DNA from: Gavia stellata
Taxonomy: Eukaryota > Chordata > Aves > Gaviiformes > Gaviidae
Assembly (NCBI RefSeq): GCF_030936135.1
Contig: NC_082598.1
Coordinates: forward strand, 29,940,687-30,004,686
Direction: 5' to 3'
Length of the DNA stretch: 64,000 bases
A model generated the notes under the pieces. It saw only the letters and a list, made by a program, of their open reading frames with translations. It was not told the DNA's origin and made no database searches. This document shows, one piece after another, positions 62,601 to 64,000 of the stretch. Position 1 is the stretch's first letter, and the number at the start of each line of letters is the position of its first letter. A program made the translations under genes and the position numbers.

Positions 62601-63151
62601 CTGTGCACAAATGCCAGAGCACTTTATTTCGAAAACAGAGAGTATTTGTCTTTGTCAGTGATTTTACGCCTGCGGGCTGGACGGCGCAGCTCCGGGCTGT
62701 AACGCGTCCCGCCCCGACAGCGGGCTCAGGCTGCCTCTCCCCGCCGAGCCGGCTGCCCCCGCAAGGGAAAGGCCGTCCTTCCCGGACAGCACTGGGCACG
62801 GGTCGGAAACGCCGTCCAAGCGCCGTTTCTCCCCTCCCCGGTTAGGTGCGGGCGGTGGGGGCCCAGGGGGACCGGGCCGTCCCGCCGCCGCCGCCCCACG
62901 CGCCCGCGGCGCCGGAGCGCTCTGGCACCAAACCAGCCTCGGCGACCGCCGCGAAAATGGCGCCCCCGCCCGAGCGCCCCCTCCACAAGCAGCGCCCCTC
63001 GGCCGGACCGGCTGCTCAGGCGGCTCGCCGCGGCCCCGCAGGCGGCGGGGCGGGCCTCGCTCCCCCCTCACCCCGGCGGGGACGGCCCCGCCGCCTCCCC
63101 GTGCCTGCCTCTCGGCGGGGGACAGACCTGCTCGGAGGCGGCCGCCGCCAT
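56485..63151 (-). CDS. SGCB: SGCB, beta-sarcoglycan
   Basis: Beta-sarcoglycan is a type II membrane subunit of the sarcoglycan complex, part of the dystrophin-glycoprotein complex that protects the muscle sarcolemma. The exons 63151-63128, 60889-60680, 59386-59201, 59088-58897, 57683-57552 and 56688-56485 are all phase 0 and join into 315 residues (human 318 by memory). A short Ala-rich N-terminus is followed by the cytoplasmic part ([30 protein letters not shown]). One TM helix at about 62-90 spans the exon 2/3 junction. The extracellular part contains [15 protein letters not shown] and [13 protein letters not shown]. The C-terminal Cys cluster ([19 protein letters not shown]) is intact. N-glycosylation sequons remain at N208 (NAT) and N255 (NGT). 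The gene shares its promoter region with SPATA18. Confidence 0.98.
56689..57551 (-). other. SGCB: SGCB intron 5
   Basis: 863 nt of AT-rich intron; nothing recognised. Confidence 0.6.
57552..57683 (-). CDS. SGCB: SGCB coding exon 5
   Basis: Acceptor TTCTTAG|ATTACC and donor GCA|GTAAGT. Residues 205-248 ([20 protein letters not shown] to GGNMELKA). Too short for many ORF scans but fully in phase. Confidence 0.97.
57684..58896 (-). other. SGCB: SGCB intron 4
   Basis: 1.2 kb AT-rich intron without a recognised element. Confidence 0.6.
58897..59088 (-). CDS. SGCB: SGCB coding exon 4
   Basis: Acceptor TCTGAAG|ATTGTA and donor AGG|GTATGT. Residues 141-204 ([20 protein letters not shown] to NVQKASTER). 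The human NKT sequon position reads DKT here. Confidence 0.97.
59201..59386 (-). CDS. SGCB: SGCB coding exon 3
   Basis: Acceptor TTTCAG|ATTACA and donor CCT|GTAAGT. Residues 79-140: end of the TM helix ([12 protein letters not shown]) and the start of the extracellular domain up to GNNQP. Confidence 0.97.
60171..60563 (+). mobile_element. CR1 LINE, 5'-truncated, antisense in SGCB intron 2
   Basis: Similarity to the avian CR1 3' end starts at GAGAAAGGGAACTGGAG and continues to the terminal repeat GTGATTCAGTGATTCTGTGA. The open frame 60198-60479 encodes the very end of ORF2 ([57 protein letters not shown]) down to its natural stop. The 3' UTR (GGTTGGACTTGATGATCTTA, GTCTTTTCCAACCTTA) is clear. 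It differs in sequence from the copy at 39.3 kb and belongs to another CR1 subfamily. Confidence 0.93.
60198..60479 (+). pseudogene. CR1 ORF2 C-terminal fragment
   Basis: About 94 codons matching the C-terminal tail of CR1 ORF2, with no internal stop until TAA. The catalytic RT core is absent. The apparent longer ORF that begins at 59997 is chance extension into flanking DNA. Not a host gene. Confidence 0.88.
60680..60889 (-). CDS. SGCB: SGCB coding exon 2
   Basis: Acceptor TTATAG|CAAAG and donor ACC|GTGAGT. Residues 9-78: cytoplasmic domain and the first part of the TM helix ([20 protein letters not shown]). Confidence 0.97.
60890..63127 (-). other. SGCB: SGCB intron 1 with a promoter-like cluster
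   Basis: 2.2 kb intron. The part near 62690-63127 belongs to the GC-rich CpG island. At 62449-62562 there is a - strand CCAAT/TATA-type cluster. The remainder shows no gene; a - strand ORF at 62037-62399 is open but unsupported. Confidence 0.55.
62449..62562 (-). promoter_or_regulatory. Promoter-like cluster in SGCB intron 1
   Basis: Read on the - strand: a reversed CCAAT box (ATTGG, 62562-62558) directly followed by TGACGCA (62557-62551, AP-1/CRE-like), a TATTTATA box at 62525-62518 and TATAAATAAG at 62458-62449. This is the usual order CCAAT, activator site, TATA. Function is inferred from motif order only; it could drive an alternative SGCB 5' end or an unrelated transcript. Confidence 0.35.
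63128..63151 (-). CDS. SGCB: SGCB coding exon 1
   Basis: Encodes MAAAASEQ, then CAG|GTCTGT. The ATG lies within AAGATGGCGGC. Eight residues, phase 0, inside the CpG island. Confidence 0.93.
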
Positions 63152-63154
63152 CTT
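63144..63154 (-). promoter_or_regulatory. SGCB: YY1-type element overlapping the SGCB start codon
   Basis: On the - strand the sequence is AAGATGGCGGC, the well-known YY1 element seen just downstream of many CpG-island start sites; its ATG is the SGCB initiator. A second AAAATGGCGCC lies at about 62954-62964 on the + strand. Confidence 0.55.
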
Positions 63155-63315
63155 CCTCCGCCGCCGCTGCCGGAGAGGCCTGCCGGCGGGGCCTGCCGGC
63201 GCCCCCTTGCGGCGCGGGGAGGGAGGCGGTCGTGCACTCCGCCGGGCCGGCCGTGGGGCCACGGGCAGCCGGGGGCGGCCGTCGCGTTACCACAACCGAG
63301 GCGCGCGCTGCCTGC

Positions 63316-63329
63316 GTCGCCGTGGCACC
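63316..63329. promoter_or_regulatory. X-box-like (RFX) palindrome
   Basis: GTCGCC-GT-GGCACC matches the RFX X-box pattern GTNRCC N0-3 RGYAAC with one mismatch in the second half. It sits about 40 nt before the SPATA18 TATA candidate. RFX factors drive ciliary and testis genes, which would suit SPATA18; this is inference. Confidence 0.35.
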
Positions 63330-63368
63330 CGCCACCGCGCCGGGCCCAGCCCACGTTACAATGACGAG

Positions 63369-63375
63369 TATAAAG
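63369..63375 (+). promoter_or_regulatory. SPATA18: TATA box candidate for SPATA18
   Basis: TATAAAG in a GC-rich setting, 207 nt upstream of the SPATA18 ATG. It would place a start site near 63400 and a 5' UTR of about 180 nt that includes the G-rich and C-rich pentamer arrays. Confidence 0.55.
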
Positions 63376-63474
63376 GCGGCGCGAACGCGGTGTCACCCAG
63401 AGCAGCGGTCCCGGGCCGGCGGTACCAGCTCCCCCCCCTTTTCCGCGCCGCCCACCCTCGGAGGGCTCCCGGGG

Positions 63475-63559
63475 GGACGAGGACGGGACGGGACGGGACG
63501 GGACAGGACAACCGGCGCAGCCCGTCCCATCCCATCCCATCCCAACCCAACCCAACCCC
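63475..63559. repeat. Pentanucleotide arrays (GGGAC)n and (CCCAT/CCCAA)n
   Basis: Four GGG tracts spaced by AC at 63485-63502, then a 18-nt spacer, then eight CCC tracts spaced by GT, AT, AT, AT, AA, AA, AA at 63521-63559, all with a 5-nt period. Each array fits the G-quadruplex pattern, on the + and - strand respectively. They lie 20-100 nt upstream of the SPATA18 start codon. Confidence 0.9.
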
Positions 63560-63581
63560 GGGAGCGAGCTGACAGCCGGCC

Positions 63582-63668
63582 ATGGCTGACGGCTTGAGGA
63601 GGCTGGTCGGCGCGGAGAGCGGCCGGGTGCTGCAGGAGAAGCTGGAGAGCTGGTACCGGGACTACGAG
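63582..63668 (+). CDS. SPATA18: SPATA18 (Mieap) coding exon 1, partial gene
   Basis: Encodes 29 residues (MADGLRRLVGAESGRVLQEK, then LESWYRDYE), followed by the donor GAG|GTGGGC in phase 0. The pattern LRRLV...LQEKLxxW..xY matches the N-terminus of SPATA18/Mieap as I recall it (MAENLKRLVSNETLRTLQEK). Mieap is a p53-inducible coiled-coil protein involved in mitochondrial quality control and is abundant in testis. The remaining exons lie beyond the right edge. The start is chosen because it is the first ATG after the CpG-island promoter, in context GCCATGG. Synteny next to SGCB supports the call. Confidence 0.9.
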
Positions 63669-64000
63669 GTGGGCCGCGGCCGCCGGCGGGGGGAAACCGC
63701 GCCTTCCGGGGGGCTGTATGGAGGGCGTCCCGCCTCACCCCGCGGGCTCTCAGGGGGCGGGAGGCCGCCGGCAGCGGCGCCGTTGGCGCGGTGCCCGGGC
63801 CGTGCGGCGGTTTCCGCGGTGACGGCGGGACGCGGAGCGGCGGCGGCCCCCACCGCCTCCCGGGAGCGGGTGCCCTTAGTCCGGTGCAACCGAAACCTGC
63901 AGCCGGCCGTCCTGGCCGTGGGGAGCGGGTGGTGGTCGCCGCTTGGGGGTCAGAAAGCCGGTTTGGGACGTTGACCCACACGTGCACCCAGTTAGCACAA
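63669..64000 (+). other. SPATA18: Start of SPATA18 intron 1
   Basis: GC-rich intronic end of the CpG island. No second exon is seen before the window ends. Confidence 0.7.

Larger units (their letters stand above)
63152..63581. promoter_or_regulatory. Bidirectional SGCB/SPATA18 promoter
   Basis: Only 430 nt separate the divergent start codons of SGCB (-) and SPATA18 (+). The spacer contains GC-rich sequence, a + strand TATAAAG at 63369-63375, an X-box-like palindrome at 63316-63329 and pentanucleotide arrays close to the SPATA18 start. The two transcription start sites must lie within it or very near. Confidence 0.8.
62690..63990. promoter_or_regulatory. CpG island covering SGCB and SPATA18 5' ends
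   Basis: About 1.3 kb of very GC- and CpG-rich DNA, in sharp contrast to the AT-rich remainder of the window. It spans SGCB exon 1, the intergenic spacer and SPATA18 exon 1. Many long ORFs here arise only because GC-rich DNA has few stops. Confidence 0.9.

Noticed and set aside
62664-63364. Several long GC-rich ORFs on both strands near SGCB exon 1
   Set aside because: Same CpG-island effect; Arg/Pro/Ala/Gly-rich composition and mutual overlap indicate chance.
63016-63987. 323-codon open frame on the - strand across the CpG island
   Set aside because: GC-rich DNA has few stop codons. The frame has low-complexity Arg/Pro/Gly composition, overlaps SGCB exon 1 and SPATA18 exon 1 in other frames, and resembles no family.
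1-64000. tRNA, rRNA, CRISPR arrays, bacterial operons or an endogenous retrovirus
   Set aside because: I saw no cloverleaf, rRNA segment, regularly spaced repeats, or retroviral gag/pol/env frames. The only RT traces are CR1 LINEs.

Overview
This is a vertebrate, almost certainly avian, nuclear genomic window. The genes have introns with GT/AG borders, there is a strong CpG island at the right edge, and the recognisable interspersed repeats are 5'-truncated CR1 LINEs ending in bird-type tails such as TTCTGTGATT. The gene order DCUN1D4 - LRRC66 - SGCB - SPATA18 is the order I know from human chromosome 4q12 and its avian counterpart. There is no bacterial or viral gene complement. I cannot name the species.

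Layout. (1) Positions 1-34694, + strand: DCUN1D4, a cullin neddylation co-factor. Ten coding exons, 2 to 11, lie in the window; the short first coding exon is off the left edge or not recognisable. They encode residues 9-292 of a 292-residue protein. A long 3' UTR candidate follows to about 38.2 kb. (2) About 38.2-44.8 kb: intergenic, with a 1.1 kb CR1 copy carrying part of a reverse transcriptase, plus simple repeats. (3) 45202-53304, - strand: LRRC66. Four coding exons join in frame into a 1231-residue type I membrane protein with signal peptide, LRRs, one Ig domain, a TM helix and a very long cytoplasmic tail. It converges with DCUN1D4. (4) 56485-63151, - strand: SGCB (beta-sarcoglycan). 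Six coding exons, 315 residues, with a long AT-rich 3' UTR reaching towards the LRRC66 5' end. A second CR1 copy sits antisense in intron 2. (5) 63152-63581: a compact bidirectional CpG-island promoter. (6) 63582-63668, + strand: first coding exon of SPATA18 (Mieap), which runs off the right edge.

The genes act in separate processes: cullin neddylation, an orphan LRR membrane protein, the muscle dystrophin-glycoprotein complex and mitochondrial quality control. The only physical coupling is the shared SGCB/SPATA18 promoter.

I did not find a new multi-gene system. The points most worth a second look are two opposite-strand G-quadruplex arrays just upstream of the SPATA18 start codon, a promoter-like cluster inside SGCB intron 1, the enlarged LRRC66 tail with an Ig domain split across an intron, a NAGNAG acceptor in DCUN1D4, and the apparent loss of one N-glycosylation site in SGCB. 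Exon borders were set by reading splice sites and keeping codon phase. Comparisons with human proteins are from memory, with no alignment run.
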